Both the position numbers and the translations under genes were made by a program. From Gordonia amarae NBRC 15530 (GTDB lineage Bacteria; Actinomycetota; Actinomycetes; Mycobacteriales; Mycobacteriaceae), in contig NZ_BAED01000061.1 in assembly GCF_000241345.1 (NCBI RefSeq), positions 124,001 through 188,000 on the forward strand: 64,000 bases of DNA. Direction: 5' to 3'. Below the pieces are notes generated by a model. It ran no database searches. It was not told the origin of the DNA and saw only the letters and a list, made by a program, of their open reading frames with translations. Shown here piece by piece: positions 8,200 to 16,507 of the stretch (positions are counted from its first letter, which is position 1; every line of letters starts with the position of its first letter).

Positions 8200-9021
8200 G
8201 TGGACGGCGCCGACATCGCCCTGCTCTCCGACGCGCTGCGCGGCACCATGGCCGAGCACACCGGACCGGCCCTCGATGCCGCCCTCGACGATCTCGGCTG
8301 GCAGGACATGCTCAGCGAGATCCCGGAGGTCGCAATACCTTTGGTGTTCCGCCTTCTCGGTGAGACCGGTGCCCACGCCTCGATCATCAACGACGTACTG
8401 GCACCACAGGGATCGTCGGCCGATTATCCGCTGCCGATGACCGGTGACCTGTGGCTGCGCTGGCATCGCACCGCCGACGTCCGCAGCAGCTCCCTTGACC
8501 CGGAACTTCCACTGTCGCAAGCCGATCCGGGACCGATCCCGAAAGACGCACTGATCCGCGGCCGGATAGCGCTGGGCTGGTGGCTGGTGGGTTCGAGCCG
8601 GGCCATGCTGGAGCTGGCGCGCACCCACGCACTCGACCGCACCCAGTTCGGCAAACCGATCGCCGCGTTCCAGGCGGTCCGCCATCGCCTCGCCGAAACC
8701 CTGGTCGCCATCGAAGGCGCCGAGGCCGCGCTGACCGCCACCACCGTCGACCTACAGGCCGACTCGACTGTTCCCCACGAGGATTCGCTGCTGCGTGCGC
8801 TACTCGCCAAGGCCGCCTCCGGCCGGGCCGCCCTGATCACCAGCCGGCACGCCCAGCAGGTGCACGGCGGGATCGGTTTCACCGCCGAACACTCCCTGCA
8901 CCGCCACATCCGCCGCGTCCACATGCTCGACGCGCTCCTGGGCAGCTCCCGCACCCTGACCCGCGAGGCCGGAACCCTGATCCGCGAGCAGTCCCACGCC
9001 CCACGCCTCATCCATCTGTAG
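8200..9021 (+). CDS. Acyl-CoA dehydrogenase, short-type subunit (pair 1)
   Basis: A 273-residue ACAD-family partner, starting with GTG 8200 after GGAAAGGA. The N-terminal and middle domains are shortened, but the C-terminal helical domain is well kept: ARTHALDRTQFGKPIAAFQAVRHRLAE and QVHGGIGFTAEHSLHRHIRR. About 370-400 residues is usual for a complete homomeric enzyme, so this looks like the small subunit of an alpha2-beta2 complex with the preceding gene, 33 bases upstream. The gene ends at a long perfect hairpin (9024-9081). Confidence 0.87.
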   Translation: MDGADIALLSDALRGTMAEHTGPALDAALDDLGWQDMLSEIPEVAIPLVFRLLGETGAHASIINDVLAPQGSSADYPLPMTGDLWLRWHRTADVRSSSLDPELPLSQADPGPIPKDALIRGRIALGWWLVGSSRAMLELARTHALDRTQFGKPIAAFQAVRHRLAETLVAIEGAEAALTATTVDLQADSTVPHEDSLLRALLAKAASGRAALITSRHAQQVHGGIGFTAEHSLHRHIRRVHMLDALLGSSRTLTREAGTLIREQSHAPRLIHL

Positions 9022-9023
9022 TT

Positions 9024-9081
9024 CCACCCGAAACACAAAGATCCTCCGTCAGTTGACGGAGGATCTTTGTGTTTCGGGTGG
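9024..9081. terminator. 28-bp perfect inverted repeat between convergent genes
   Basis: Two perfectly complementary 28-base arms (9024-9051 and 9054-9081) are separated by only GT. They start CCACCCGAAACACAAAG and end CTTTGTGTTTCGGGTGG. The element lies 2 bases after the stop of the rightward ACAD gene and 7 bases beyond the stop of the leftward lipoprotein gene, so it can end transcription from both sides. There is no classic T-run. Confidence 0.8.
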
Positions 9082-9088
9082 AGCGAGA

Positions 9089-9622
9089 TCAGCTGCAGGC
9101 GGGGATCTGGGCGCCGGTGCCCTGGATGGAGAGCAGCGCGCAGAACGTCGAGCTCGCGACCTTCCACTTGCCGTCGACCTTGATGGCCTGGCCGGTCTGG
9201 TCGGGCATCACTGGAGTGCCGTTGAGCAGCAGGTCGTAGGAGACGTCGGCGTTGGTGTCGTCGGTGAGGGTCACACCCTTGACGGTGACACCGGTGCCCT
9301 GCGCCCGGGTGTCCGAGGCCATGCCGACGAGGACCTGGCTGAAGCCATCGGGGTTCTCGATCAGCGCGGTGCGGTCGGCGGCCGGGGTCTTGCCGTTGAA
9401 GAACGTGGTGTAGGCGTCGGTGATCTCCTTGGTGACCGCGGGATCGGCGGCAGATGCGGCAGCGCTGCTGGTGGCGGCGGTGCTCTCTGCCACCGCGGAG
9501 GTGGTGGCACTCGACGAGGCGTCCGACGAATCGTCGTCGTCGCCACAACCCGCCACGACGCCGATCACGACGGCGGCCGCACAACACGCGGTCAGCGCCC
9601 GGCTCAACTTTGTTTGACGCAT
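9089..9622 (-). CDS. MTB12-like low-molecular-weight antigen lipoprotein
   Basis: Secreted lipoprotein of 177 residues. The N-terminus MRQTKLSRAL, a hydrophobic stretch and lipobox VVAGC (Cys26) are followed by an Asp/Ser/Ala/Thr-rich spacer to about residue 60. A small NTF2-like domain follows (KEITDAYTTFFNGKTPAADR...DGFSQVL) and matches mycobacterial low-molecular-weight antigen MTB12 (Cfp2). Function in that family is unknown; it is abundant in culture filtrates. It is convergent with the ACAD operon and is probably not part of the catabolic pathway. Confidence 0.83.
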   Translation of the reverse strand: MRQTKLSRALTACCAAAVVIGVVAGCGDDDDSSDASSSATTSAVAESTAATSSAAASAADPAVTKEITDAYTTFFNGKTPAADRTALIENPDGFSQVLVGMASDTRAQGTGVTVKGVTLTDDTNADVSYDLLLNGTPVMPDQTGQAIKVDGKWKVASSTFCALLSIQGTGAQIPACS

Positions 9623-9833
9623 GAAGCGTTCCCTTCTCCAAAGACGACGGCCACGCCGTCGGACAGTCTCGAGAGTGCCGACGCAAAGCTGTCGTCAACA
9701 CCGGCGGAAATGCCGTTCTCGCAATTGAGAGTACAATCTCGAAAGCGTCTGAGATACCTTTTCGGCATATCTGTCCGACCATTTTCGGCGGAGGTCCCTG
9801 GACACTTTCGGCGCGGCCTCTCGGCCATGGCGA

Positions 9834-11009
9834 TCATCGGCGTGGCATGCCCAGGACCCGCTCGGCGATCACATTGCGCTGGATCTCCGAGGTACCGCCG
9901 GCGATGGTGAAGCCGAAGCTGCGCGCGTACCGCTCGAACCAGCTCGCGTAGAACTGTTCGAGGTCCATGTGGCAGTACGGCGCCGTCGTCGCCGGATGCA
10001 CCAGTCCGTCGCCGCCGGCAGCGCTGAAGGCATGTTCGGTCGCTCGCTGTACCGCCTCGGAACCGAGCAGTTTGAGCACCGACAGCGACGGCGTGTCCTG
10101 CTCGCCCCGAGCAGCCCGGGCCAGCGCTTTGGACCCCAGCAGCCGCAGCGCGTACGAGTCCATCACCAGCGACGCGTAGCGATCGTTGTCCAGGACCGTG
10201 TTCGGCCGGAAGTCGCGCAGCAGGTCGTCGAGACGGTCGGCGAAGCTGAGCCACAACAGGGTTCGTTCGTGTCCGAGCGAACCGTTGGCCACGGTCCAGC
10301 CGTCGTTGAGCTTGCCCACGAGGTTCTCGGCAGGCACCCGCACCTCGTCGAAGAACACCTCGTTGAAGTCGTGATCGTCGCGGGAGGCGATGGATCCGAA
10401 GGGTCGCCGGGTCACCCCGGGCGTGTCGGTGGGTATCAGCACCACGCTGATCCCCTTGTGTTTGGGAGCCTCAGGATCGGTGCGGACGAAGGTCAGCAAC
10501 ACGTCGGCGTGGTGGGCGCCGGAGGTCCACACCTTCTGCCCGTTGACCACGAAATGGTCGCCGTCGAGACGGGCCGTGGTGCGCAGCCCGGCCAGATCCG
10601 AGCCCGCTCCGGGCTCGCTCATTCCCAGCGACGCGGTGATCTCGGCGCGCAGGATCGGCACCGCCCAGCGTTGCTTCTGCTCCGGTGTGCCGAAGGTGAG
10701 CAGGGACGCGGCGATGATGCCCAGCCCTTGGGGGTTATAGCTGTGATAGATGCGACGAGCGGACAGCTCCTGCAGATGAACAAATTGTTCGACGATTCCC
10801 GCATTCCGCCCGCCGAATTCGGGCGGATTTCCCGGCAGCAACCAGCCGGCGTCGAATTGCTTTCGCTGCCAGGCGCGTGCCCATTCGGGGATGTCCGCAC
10901 TCGAGCGGGCCCGTTCGGCGGCGTCGGCCTCGGCCGGCAGTTCGGCGTCGAGGAATGCGGCGAATTCCTGCCGGAACTCCTCGATGTCGGCGTCAAAGGT
11001 GAGTTGCAC
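9834..11009 (-). CDS. Acyl-CoA dehydrogenase, large-type subunit (pair 2)
   Basis: A 391-residue ACAD flavoprotein. GTG at 11009 is chosen: it is preceded by GGAGGGG, lies just inside the 3' end of the upstream partner gene (17-base overlap) and gives the family N-terminus VQLTFDADIEEFRQEF. Visible family elements are SLGMSEPGAGSDLAGL, NGQKVWTSGAHHAD, GWTVANGSLGHER and the C-terminal GGTSEIQRNVIAERVLGMPRR. With the short ACAD gene it forms a leftward two-gene operon controlled by the operator at 12006. It presumably oxidises a bulky acyl-CoA of the island's pathway. Confidence 0.9.
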   Translation of the reverse strand: MQLTFDADIEEFRQEFAAFLDAELPAEADAAERARSSADIPEWARAWQRKQFDAGWLLPGNPPEFGGRNAGIVEQFVHLQELSARRIYHSYNPQGLGIIAASLLTFGTPEQKQRWAVPILRAEITASLGMSEPGAGSDLAGLRTTARLDGDHFVVNGQKVWTSGAHHADVLLTFVRTDPEAPKHKGISVVLIPTDTPGVTRRPFGSIASRDDHDFNEVFFDEVRVPAENLVGKLNDGWTVANGSLGHERTLLWLSFADRLDDLLRDFRPNTVLDNDRYASLVMDSYALRLLGSKALARAARGEQDTPSLSVLKLLGSEAVQRATEHAFSAAGGDGLVHPATTAPYCHMDLEQFYASWFERYARSFGFTIAGGTSEIQRNVIAERVLGMPRR

Positions 11010-11991
11010 GGTACCCCTCCGTGATGAGTGCGCGATGGTGGTCGGCGCCGCCGAACAGCAGGTCGGCGGCCTTGGCCCGTTTGAGGGCGAACTGCAGATC
11101 GTTCTCCCACGTGTAGCCCATGGCCCCGAACAGTTGATACCCGTTGCGGAACACCAGCGACTGACACTCACCGGCAGCGGCCTTGGCCATCGACGCGGCC
11201 AACCGGGCCTCCGGCGAGCCGGCGGCGATCGACAGCGCGGCGAAGTGTGTCAGCGCCCGCGCCCGTTCGATCGCCACATGCATGTCGGCGGCCTTGTGTT
11301 TGACGGCCTGAAAACTACCGATGGCCACCCCGAATTGCTTACGCGAGCACACGTGTTCGAGGGTCAGATCCAGAATCCGTTGACAGGCACCCACTATCGT
11401 GGCCGCCAGCCCGACAAGTGCCCGGTGCCGGGCGGATTCGACGTCGGCGCACACCCTGCGGTCGTCGGCGACGCGGACTCCGGCGAAGCTCAGATCCGCC
11501 ACGTGCAGAAGCGGATCGAAGACCGGCACGCGCCTGGCCGTCACCTGATCGGCGTCGACGATGAACACGCCCGCGCCGGTGACCACCGCGATCCGGCCGG
11601 CCCTGTCCCCGTCGAGTACCGAACGCGCCACGCCGTCGAGTACCCAGTGATCACCGCTGCGGGTGGCGCTCACCCCGTCGAACGCGCCGGCGCCGGCGAC
11701 CGTCGTGTCCGCACCCGGACCGGCCAGCGGTGCGAACTGCGTCATCGTCGCGAGATACGGCGTCGGATCGGCCGCGCGCCCGAGTTCCTCCAGCGCGATG
11801 ACCAATTCGACCGTTTCGCCTGATTCGGCGAGTTCGGTCCAGCCTTGCGTCACAATGCCTTGCCACAGGCCGTCCGGCTGGGCCTCGCCCTCGGCAACCT
11901 GTCTGACCCACGTCGCCGGACATTGCTTGGCCAGGAAGTCGGCGACCGTCTTCTGCCACAGCTGCTGATCGGAGTCCAACTCCAGGAGCAT
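10993..11991 (-). CDS. Acyl-CoA dehydrogenase, short-type subunit (pair 2)
   Basis: A 332-residue ACAD-family protein, ATG 11991 with AGAGGTGGAAGC upstream. The middle domain is divergent. The C-terminal helical domain keeps CSRKQFGVAIGSFQAVKHKAADMHV and NGYQLFGAMGYTWENDLQFALKRAK, the pattern of the small partner in alpha2-beta2 ACADs. It overlaps the downstream large subunit by 17 bases, so the two are coupled. A GAGAA-N5-TTCTC site begins 14 bases upstream of its ATG. Confidence 0.86.
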   Translation of the reverse strand: MLLELDSDQQLWQKTVADFLAKQCPATWVRQVAEGEAQPDGLWQGIVTQGWTELAESGETVELVIALEELGRAADPTPYLATMTQFAPLAGPGADTTVAGAGAFDGVSATRSGDHWVLDGVARSVLDGDRAGRIAVVTGAGVFIVDADQVTARRVPVFDPLLHVADLSFAGVRVADDRRVCADVESARHRALVGLAATIVGACQRILDLTLEHVCSRKQFGVAIGSFQAVKHKAADMHVAIERARALTHFAALSIAAGSPEARLAASMAKAAAGECQSLVFRNGYQLFGAMGYTWENDLQFALKRAKAADLLFGGADHHRALITEGYRATHL

Positions 11992-12005
11992 GCTTCCACC
12001 TCTCG

Positions 12006-12022
12006 GGAGAATGATGTTCTCT
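12006..12022. promoter_or_regulatory. GAGAA-N5-TTCTC operator between ACAD pair 2 and the TetR gene
   Basis: The sequence GAGAATGATGTTCTC has perfect 5-base arms around a 5-base centre. It lies 14 bases before the leftward ACAD start (11991) and 133 bases before the rightward TetR start (12156), so one site could control both the catabolic genes and the regulator itself. Confidence 0.65.
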
Positions 12023-12155
12023 CAATCAGAGAGTACTGTATCGAAGTCGAGATGGACATCACCCCGGTAATGCGCTAATGCCGCTCCCCATATGGTTAGA
12101 CTGCCGTTATGCATTGCCTGATCGGGACGCTCCCCACAGAAGCAGGAGGGCGACC

Positions 12156-12806
12156 ATGACCGACACCAACGACGAGCCCGCATGGAAGCAGCGAGCGGTC
12201 GAGCGGTCAATCAAGACGGCCAAACTCCGTGCCGAGCAACGGGTTCAGCGTTTCCTCGATGCCGCACAGGCGATCATCACCGAAAAGGGAACCACCGAAT
12301 TCACGGTCCAGGAGGTCGTCGACCGGTCCCGGCAATCGTTGCGCAGCTTCTACCTGCAGTTCGACGGAAAACATGAATTGCTCCTCGCCCTGTTCGAGGA
12401 CGCACTCAACAAGGCGGCCGCCCAGATCCGGGCCGCCGCCGAATCCGAGACCGATCCCATCGAACGGCTGCACGTCGCAACCACTTTGCTGTTCGAACTC
12501 TCCCGCCCCGACCCCACCGCCAAGCGGCCGCTGTTCAGTGACTTCGCTCCGCAATTGCTCATCACCCACCCCAACGAGGTCCGGGTGGCCCACGCCCCAC
12601 TGATCGCGTTGTTCGCCGAGTTGATGTCCGACGCCTCCGACGCGGGCCGTCTCGACTCCACGATCGGCGTCCGGCGCCTGGCCGCGATGACGATGCAGAC
12701 CGTCATGTTCATCGCCCAGTCGAGTGCTCCGGAAACCACGGACTCGCACCCGATCGAGGCCGATGAGGTGTGGGAGTTCTCCTCGAAGGGTTTCCTCAAG
12801 CACTGA
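12156..12806 (+). CDS. TetR-family transcriptional regulator
   Basis: A 216-residue one-component repressor. The N-terminal DNA-binding domain is clear: RVQRFLDAAQAIITEKGTTEFTVQEVVDRSRQSLRSFYLQFDGKHELLLALF, with the recognition helix near residues 58-68. The remaining ~140 residues form the ligand-binding helical domain. ATG 12156 is chosen for its AGGAGGG site; an upstream in-frame start lacks one. The gene is flanked on both sides by the GAGAA-N5-TTCTC palindrome (12006, 12814), the usual picture of autoregulation, and the same palindrome precedes the other operons of the island. I infer that it is their regulator and that a CoA ester or ring intermediate releases it. Confidence 0.88.
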   Translation: MTDTNDEPAWKQRAVERSIKTAKLRAEQRVQRFLDAAQAIITEKGTTEFTVQEVVDRSRQSLRSFYLQFDGKHELLLALFEDALNKAAAQIRAAAESETDPIERLHVATTLLFELSRPDPTAKRPLFSDFAPQLLITHPNEVRVAHAPLIALFAELMSDASDAGRLDSTIGVRRLAAMTMQTVMFIAQSSAPETTDSHPIEADEVWEFSSKGFLKH

Positions 12807-12813
12807 GTCGGAC

Positions 12814-12834
12814 AGCGAGAAGCTGGTTCTCGCT
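12814..12834. promoter_or_regulatory. Operator palindrome before the thioesterase
   Basis: AGCGAGAA-GCTGG-TTCTCGCT is a perfect 8+5+8 inverted repeat containing the GAGAA-N5-TTCTC core. It lies 30 bases before the thioesterase ATG (12865) and 7 bases after the TetR stop codon. Confidence 0.7.
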
Positions 12835-12864
12835 TTCGATAATACCATTCGCTACCCTGGTGTG

Positions 12865-13683
12865 ATGTCTGCCGAGTGGGATCGCCTACTGACCGTCCTC
12901 AACCTCACCACCGGGTCATCCGCACATGCCGATGCCGGGAACGTGACACTGGTGGGCGAGAACCTGGAACTCGCCTACCATCGGCTGTTCGGCGGTCAGA
13001 TCCTCGCGCAGTTCGTCGCCGCCGCCCTGCGCGCCTGCCCCGGCAAATCCGTGAAGTCACTGCACAGTGTCTTCGTGAAGGAAGGCCTGATCGACAGCCC
13101 GGTCACGTACCGGGCGTCGGTGCGGCACGAGGGCCGCTCGTTCGCCACCGCCCAGATCGACGCCGTGCAGGGCGAACGGCTCATCGCCACGGCCACCGCA
13201 TCGCTGCACGTACCCGAGGACGGCCCCGACATCCAGACCGTCGATCCGGCCCCGGACCTGCTCGACGAATCGTTCTCCCGGACCATCGACCTGCTGCCGT
13301 GGGAGGCGCGCTCCGCCGACGACCTCGACGACAGCGCCGCGGGCCCGCCCACCTACGAACTCTGGATGCGGACCCCGCCGGTGCCCGACGGCCAGGCCGA
13401 ATGCGTCGCCGCCTACGCCACCGACCTGACCCTGATCGGCACCGCCCTGCGCCCCGTCGAGGGCTACGACCAGCGCGGCAACGGCACCGCGTTCCTGTCG
13501 GCGGTCACCACGCACACCCTCTGGTTCCACCGCCCGATCCGCACCGACCAGTGGTTGCTGCTTCGCCAGCACAGCCCCGTCCTCACCGCCGGCCGCGGCT
13601 TCGGCCGCGGCGATCTCCTCGACGCCGACGGCCGCCTCCTCGCCTCCTTCGCCCAGGAAGCCATGGTCCGCGGCCTCCGATAG
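12865..13683 (+). CDS. Acyl-CoA thioesterase II (TesB-like)
   Basis: A 272-residue double-hotdog thioesterase. Hotdog 1 has YHRLFGGQILAQFVAAALRA and SLHSVFVKEGLIDSPVTY; hotdog 2 has AYATDLTLIGTALRP and SAVTTHTLWFHRPIR, both typical of TesB. It hydrolyses acyl-CoA to free acid and CoA in the cytoplasm. ATG 12865 gives the normal family N-terminus; a longer in-frame start would run through the operator and into the TetR gene. Expression is probably governed by the palindrome at 12814. In this pathway it may release trapped CoA or recycle a side-chain intermediate. Confidence 0.88.
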   Translation: MSAEWDRLLTVLNLTTGSSAHADAGNVTLVGENLELAYHRLFGGQILAQFVAAALRACPGKSVKSLHSVFVKEGLIDSPVTYRASVRHEGRSFATAQIDAVQGERLIATATASLHVPEDGPDIQTVDPAPDLLDESFSRTIDLLPWEARSADDLDDSAAGPPTYELWMRTPPVPDGQAECVAAYATDLTLIGTALRPVEGYDQRGNGTAFLSAVTTHTLWFHRPIRTDQWLLLRQHSPVLTAGRGFGRGDLLDADGRLLASFAQEAMVRGLR

Positions 13684-13694
13684 CCAACCCGCTC

Positions 13695-13731
13695 TTGTTC
13701 CCTGAGGCCGAAGCGAGGAAGGGTCCGGTGA
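13695..13731. repeat. Dispersed repeat R1, shortened copy
   Basis: TTGTTCCCTGAGGCCGAAGC followed by AGGGTCCGGTGA is a copy of the R1 repeat lacking about 16 central bases. It fills the start of the 191-base gap before the esterase gene; nothing else is evident there. Confidence 0.65.
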
Positions 13732-13874
13732 CCTTTCGACACCTGACGTCACCACCCCCGACAGGGCACGCACCCACACCAACCTGAATTTATCTTCAAG
13801 TCCGGTGTACCAGACCTCCGCACCACCTAGACTCGCCTCCGAGCGGCATAAGACCGCAGGCAAGGAGGCCACCA

Positions 13875-15053
13875 GTGAGCACACCGTCAGACGTCGCCCA
13901 GGACCGGGCACAGTCCCTCAAGGGCACCTTCAGCGACGACTTCGCCGCTGTCACAGACGAACTCCAGGCACAACTGGACTCCGGTAACGAGCGCGGCGCC
14001 TCCCTCGTCATCAACGTCGACGGCGAGAATGTCGTCGACGTGTGGGGCGGCTTCGCCGACACCGAATGCACGCGTCCCTGGGAAAGCGACACCATCGCCA
14101 ACGTCTGGTCCACCACCAAGACCGTCACCTACCTGTCGATGCTGATGCTCGCCGACCGCGGCCTGATCGACTTCGACACCCCGGTCGCCACCTACTGGCC
14201 CGAGTTCGCACAGAACGGCAAAGAAGCGATCACCGTGGGACAGGTGATGTCGCATACCTCCGGCGTCTCGGGCTGGGATCAGCCGGTCACCGTCGAGGAC
14301 CTGTTCGACGTCGACTCCGCCACCGCCCGCCTCGCGACGCAGGCACCATGGTGGGAGCCGGGCACCGCGTCGGGCTATCACTCCATCAACCAGGGGCACC
14401 TGCTCGGTGAGGTCCTGCGCCGCGTCACCGGTATCACGCTGCGCGACTTCGTCGCCCAGGAGATCGCCGGCCCACTCGGAGCCGACTTCCAGATCGGTGC
14501 GGCCGAAAGTGATTGGGACAGAATCGCTCCCCTGACCTACCCGCTCGACAACGCCCTCGATCTCGTGGGTCTCCTCGGCCCCGATCACCTCGCGACCAAA
14601 ACCCTCGCCGGCCCTCCACTGTCGGGCACCGACGCCAACCGGCCCGAATGGCGCCGTACGATCATCGGCGCCGCCAACGGACATGGCAACGCCCGCTCTG
14701 TCAACAAAGTCCTCTCCACCATCACCCTCGGTGGCACAGTCGACGGTGTCCGGCTGCTGTCTGAGGAGATGATCAACAAGGCCCTCACCGTGCAGATCGA
14801 CGACGTCGACCAAGTGCTGATGACACCGGTGCGCCGCGGCCTCGGCTACGGCCTGCTCACCCCCGAAAGCGCCGAGGGCACTCCCGCCCGCGACGGCATC
14901 GCCTACTGGGGCGGCTGGGGCGGCTCCATCATCGTCATGGACACCGAACGCCGGACCACCTTCTCGTACGTGATGAACAAGATGGGCACCGTCATCTTCG
15001 GCAACGACCGCAGCCTCGGCTACCTCAAAACCTTCTTCGAGATCACCGGCTGA
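13875..15053 (+). CDS. Serine hydrolase of the beta-lactamase/esterase (EstB, LipE-like) family
   Basis: A 392-residue penicillin-binding-protein-fold hydrolase. The active-site S79-x-x-K82 is in WSTTKTVTYLSM, the second catalytic Tyr region is SGYHSINQGHLLGEVL, and a glycine-rich third element is YWGGWGGSI. There is no signal peptide, so it is cytoplasmic and acts as an esterase rather than on cell wall. GTG 13875 follows GCAAGGAGG. Actinobacterial steroid and terpenoid clusters often hold one such esterase (LipE type); here it may open a lactone or ester intermediate, which is inference. Confidence 0.87.
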   Translation: MSTPSDVAQDRAQSLKGTFSDDFAAVTDELQAQLDSGNERGASLVINVDGENVVDVWGGFADTECTRPWESDTIANVWSTTKTVTYLSMLMLADRGLIDFDTPVATYWPEFAQNGKEAITVGQVMSHTSGVSGWDQPVTVEDLFDVDSATARLATQAPWWEPGTASGYHSINQGHLLGEVLRRVTGITLRDFVAQEIAGPLGADFQIGAAESDWDRIAPLTYPLDNALDLVGLLGPDHLATKTLAGPPLSGTDANRPEWRRTIIGAANGHGNARSVNKVLSTITLGGTVDGVRLLSEEMINKALTVQIDDVDQVLMTPVRRGLGYGLLTPESAEGTPARDGIAYWGGWGGSIIVMDTERRTTFSYVMNKMGTVIFGNDRSLGYLKTFFEITG

Positions 15054-15064
15054 CCCACCCCGCT

Positions 15065-15161
15065 GGTTGAGGTGCGAGAGCGCCAGCGACGAGCCTCGAA
15101 ACCCGTGAGAGAACACTGTCGTCTCACCAGGTTTCGAGGCTCGCAGGCTCGCACCTCAACC
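15065..15161. repeat. Dispersed palindromic repeat R2, copy 1
   Basis: A 97-base nested palindrome. The outer arms are GGTTGAGGTGCGAG (15065-15078) and CTCGCACCTCAACC (15148-15161); the inner arms are GAGCCTCGAAACC and GGTTTCGAGGCTC. A second copy with the same arms lies at 33623-33729. It sits between convergent genes and could also terminate transcription. Confidence 0.8.
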
Positions 15162-15175
15162 GGCCTGGTGAGCCA

Positions 15176-15324
15176 CCTCGATCACGGTTGCCGATCCCAT
15201 CCCGCCACCGGCACACTGCTAACCGGCAACCTCGATCACGGTTGCCGATCCCATCCCGCCACCGGCACACTGCTAACCGGCAACCTCGATCACGGTTGCC
15301 GATCCCATCCCGCCACCGGCACAC
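15176..15324. repeat. 54-bp tandem repeat triplicating the thiolase 3' end
   Basis: A 54-base (18-codon) unit starts at 15176, 15230 and 15284. The third copy, next to the gene body, encodes the real thiolase C-terminus MCAGGGMGSATVIEVAG and a TAG stop. The two outer copies lie after the stop and repeat the same codons in the same frame, the middle copy with its own stop. No spacers differ between copies, so this is a recent slippage or duplication array and not a CRISPR. Confidence 0.9.
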
Positions 15325-16427
15325 ATGGCCGCCACCCCGATTCCCCCTCCGCGCCTGCGCAGTTCGTGGACGAGGGTGACCAGCATCCGGGCGCCGGTGG
15401 CGGCGACGGGATGGCCGAGCGAGCAGCCGCTGCCGGAGACGTTGACCTTCTCCGGATCGATTTCCAGGAGCTTCACGCAGGCAACGCAATTGGCTGCGAA
15501 GGCCTCGTTGATCTCGAACAGGTCCACGTCGTCGAGTGACAGACCCGCACGCGCGAGGGCTTTCGGAATCGCCGTCACCGGCGACAGTCCCGTCTGCGCC
15601 GGTTCGACACCGACGTTCGCCCACGACCGCACCGTGGCGAGCGCGGGCAGCCCCAGCTCGCTCGATGCGATCGCGAGCAGTGCGGCGGCATCGTTGGCAC
15701 CGCAAGCGTTTCCGGCCGTGATGGAGAATCCGTCGATCTCCGGATGCAGCGGGTTGAGGGCGGCCAGCTTCTCCGCGGTGGTGGTGCGGCGGGGATGCTC
15801 ATCGACCGAGAACAGCCCGTGCGGGGTCTTGATCGGCACGATCTCATCGACGAAGCGCCCCTCGTCGATCGCGGCGATGGCCCGCTGATGTGATCGCAAC
15901 GCCCACGCGTCCATCTCCTCGCGGGAAATCCCCGCGGCCTTGGCCGAGTTCCAGCCGACGGTGATCGACATGTCCCGGTTGGGGGCATCGGGCTCGTCCG
16001 GGTGCGTGGCCGGCATCCACGGGTCGATCCACTCGTCCGCACCCACCCGGAACCGCGACTTGGGCGACGTCGACGCCGAGTTCACGCCACCGGCCAGGAC
16101 CAGCGAATCCATGCCCGCCCGAATCGATCCGGCCGCCGACTGCACCGCCGACAGTCCGGCCGCGCAATGCCGGTTGTTGGCCAGACCCGGAACGGTGCGC
16201 AGGCCGGAGGTGATGGCCGCGTGCCGCGCGATCACACCGCCGCCGTACAGCCCCTCCCCCAGGATCACGTCGTCGATCTCCGCGGTGTTGCCGAGCGCTG
16301 CCACGTCGGCCGCGACTGCCGACACGATGCGCTCGGCGAGGTCGAAGGCGTCGGTGTCGCGCAGGCTGCCCTTGCCCGCGGTGCCGATCGGTGTGCGCCG
16401 TGCGGCGACGATTACTGCTTCCGGCAC
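15273..16427 (-). CDS. Thiolase (acetyl-CoA acetyltransferase family)
   Basis: A 384-residue degradative thiolase that splits 3-ketoacyl-CoA with CoA. The acyl-accepting Cys88 lies in NRHCAAGLSAVQSA, the general base His339 in CSLGHPVAATGARM and the second Cys369 in MCAGGGMGSA. GTG 16427 is chosen: AGAAGGG precedes it and VPEAVIVAARRTPIG is the standard N-terminus; a longer start would run into the operator at 16456. It is divergent from the SDR dehydrogenase, so both beta-oxidation end steps share one regulatory gap. Its 3' end is tandemly triplicated. Confidence 0.92.
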   Translation of the reverse strand: MPEAVIVAARRTPIGTAGKGSLRDTDAFDLAERIVSAVAADVAALGNTAEIDDVILGEGLYGGGVIARHAAITSGLRTVPGLANNRHCAAGLSAVQSAAGSIRAGMDSLVLAGGVNSASTSPKSRFRVGADEWIDPWMPATHPDEPDAPNRDMSITVGWNSAKAAGISREEMDAWALRSHQRAIAAIDEGRFVDEIVPIKTPHGLFSVDEHPRRTTTAEKLAALNPLHPEIDGFSITAGNACGANDAAALLAIASSELGLPALATVRSWANVGVEPAQTGLSPVTAIPKALARAGLSLDDVDLFEINEAFAANCVACVKLLEIDPEKVNVSGSGCSLGHPVAATGARMLVTLVHELRRRGGGIGVAAMCAGGGMGSATVIEVAG

Positions 16428-16455
16428 GATGATGCCCTTCTGCTCGCGTATCCGA

Positions 16456-16472
16456 TGAGAATATGATTCTCT
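16456..16472. promoter_or_regulatory. GAGAA-N5-TTCTC operator between thiolase and SDR
   Basis: TGAGAATATGATTCTCT is a 17-base inverted repeat with one outer mismatch. It sits 28 bases before the leftward thiolase GTG (16427) and 35 bases before the rightward SDR GTG (16508), so it can control both. Confidence 0.72.
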
Positions 16473-16507
16473 CAAACAGAGATCGTTAATCGCAAGAAGG
16501 GGTAACC

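Noticed and set aside
9727-9743. TGAGAGTACAATCTCGA as another TetR operator
   Set aside because: The arms are imperfect and the spacing is one base short of the GAGAA-N5-TTCTC pattern; it lies before the unrelated lipoprotein gene.
15176-15324. CRISPR array
   Set aside because: The repeats are contiguous with no variable spacers, and the unit is coding sequence of the thiolase; no cas genes are present.
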